From the NCBI GenBank assembly GCA_017940265.1, contig JAGAYY010000020.1, positions 1 through 64,000 of the forward strand: a stretch of DNA of 64,000 bases. Direction: 5' to 3'. Position numbers and translations under genes: made by a program. The DNA is from Bacilli bacterium (GTDB lineage: Bacteria; Bacillota_I; Bacilli_A; RFN20; CAG-826). The stretch's first letter is position 1. Each line of letters starts with the position of its first letter. The notes below the pieces were generated by a model. The model ran no database searches, was not told where the DNA came from, and saw only the letters and a list, made by a program, of their open reading frames with translations. This document shows positions 63,278 through 64,000 of the stretch, piece after piece.

Positions 63278-64000
63278 TTAATCTTCGGCTTCTCCTAAAG
63301 CTTCTAAACCTTTTGTAAATGTTGTCTTTGTGGTTTTAACGTTCTTCACAAAGAAGAAAACCACTAAGGAGATAACAATACAGACACCAGCATACACTGG
63401 TAAGAATCTCCAGTCAAAGCCATCAATGAATAATAATGAACCCAAAGCAATTGGGGTGATTGTTTGAGCGGCCATACTAGCGGCGTAGTAGTAGCCTGTG
63501 AATCTACCAATCTTCTTACTGTTACATAATTCAACAACCATTGGGAAGGAGTTAACGTGGACTAAGGACATACCAAAGCCTTTGATTAACCAAATAATAT
63601 ATAACCAAACTGGAATTGAACCATGTGGTAAACCAGCGGTAAATGTTAATAATGCCCAAATGAAATAGCTACCTAAGGTTAACGCTAAACCACCAAATAG
63701 TGTCCACTTACGACCAATCTTACTAGCGATAATGCCACCGACCGCGAAACCAGCGACGCTACCGACACCACCTAAGATGGTTAAGATCATCGTGCTTGTA
63801 CTTTCGGAGTGGGTACCATAAATAACGTAGTTATTAAGGAATGTGGATATACCATTATCCGCCATAAACCAGAAGAACTCAGCGCCTAAGATAAGGAATA
63901 ACATAATCTTATTAGCCTTACTTAATGGCTTATCATCATCAACTTTGTCCGCAGTTTCACTAACGGCTTCGCCTCTCGCCAATTCATCTTTCATTTCATC
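63278..64000 (-). CDS. MFS transporter, C-terminal half (cut by window edge)
   Basis: About 240 residues are inside the window. A charged cytosolic loop (KDELARGEAVSETADKVDDDK) precedes six membrane helices, so this is the second half of a 12-helix major facilitator. The motif GGIIASKIGRKWTLFGG is the family's A-like loop between helices. The frame is open to the window edge; the first ATG inside (63994) is within the central loop and is not the true start. Substrate unknown; co-transcription with the GDPD gene suggests a glycerophosphodiester or sugar. Confidence 0.85.
   Translation of the reverse strand, partial: DEMKDELARGEAVSETADKVDDDKPLSKANKIMLFLILGAEFFWFMADNGISTFLNNYVIYGTHSESTSTMILTILGGVGSVAGFAVGGIIASKIGRKWTLFGGLALTLGSYFIWALLTFTAGLPHGSIPVWLYIIWLIKGFGMSLVHVNSFPMVVELCNSKKIGRFTGYYYAASMAAQTITPIALGSLLFIDGFDWRFLPVYAGVCIVISLVVFFFVKNVKTTKTTFTKGLEALGEAED

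Noticed and set aside
1-64000. Mycoplasma-type code (TGA as Trp)
   Set aside because: TGA ends several intact genes (for example 3010-3012 and the tarJ stop) and Trp positions are TGG throughout.

Overview
This is an AT-rich bacterial chromosome segment read with the standard bacterial code: TGA ends several genes (for example 3010-3012) and Trp is TGG, so this is not the Mycoplasma code. The gene content points to an uncultured, probably host-associated member of the class Bacilli (Bacillota), perhaps near the RF39, Erysipelotrichales or Acholeplasma-like lineages. The signs are many lipobox lipoproteins, TarI/TarJ/LicD wall-polymer genes, collagen-like and Ig-like surface proteins, an Opp transporter with mycoplasma-like insertions, and no LPXTG anchors. 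The lineage is an inference from content; no marker gene in the window settles it.

Layout. 0-0.6 kb: 3' end of an IS605-type tnpB with its structured right end (candidate omega RNA). 0.6-3.2 kb: rmuC, an alkaline-phosphatase-superfamily hydrolase and tRNA-Ala(CGC). 3.4-21 kb: a surface-protein region with two collagen-like lipoproteins in inverted orientation, a flotillin with a small partner protein, an AlkD-like repair protein, a membrane EAL protein, an M13 metallopeptidase lipoprotein with InlB-like repeats, and a large Ser-rich/Ig-like lipoprotein. 21-36 kb: a proteolysis and peptide-uptake locus: a 1381-residue cell-surface subtilase, an oppA interrupted by an in-frame stop, an Ig-like lipoprotein, then oppB, oppC, oppD and oppF with unusually large insertions. 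36-46.6 kb: a carboxylesterase, a GT-C-like membrane protein, a DUF1295 protein, a GPH-type transporter, a repeat-bearing membrane protein and an MscS channel. 46.6-50.3 kb (minus strand): Sfp-type PPTase, LicD, TarI, TarJ and a DUF1294 protein. 50.3-64 kb: MalQ, a phosphoesterase lipoprotein and membrane protein, BioY, the SWIM/SNF2 pair (ywqB/ywqA-like), an FGGY kinase and Gfo/Idh oxidoreductase, a histone-H1-tailed DUF2188 protein, a HAD phosphatase, a GDPD-type phosphodiesterase and a truncated MFS transporter.

How the parts fit. The surface subtilase, the M13 peptidase and the Opp transporter read as one degrade-and-import strategy for proteins. MalQ, the FGGY kinase, the oxidoreductase and two sugar-type transporters handle carbohydrates. 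TarI, TarJ and LicD supply and attach polymer phosphates at the cell surface.

The most notable observations are: (i) about ten genes whose -10 box lies 6-15 nt before the start codon, mostly without a ribosome-binding site, implying widespread leaderless mRNAs; (ii) two collagen-like lipoprotein genes in inverted orientation sharing a 37-bp exact match, which could exchange or invert; (iii) coiled-coil insertions in both Opp ATPases together with a roughly 350-residue external insertion in OppC; (iv) the single stop codon in oppA; (v) a repeated 'AGW' surface module shared by three lipoproteins; (vi) an H1-like tail fused to DUF2188 behind a consensus promoter.
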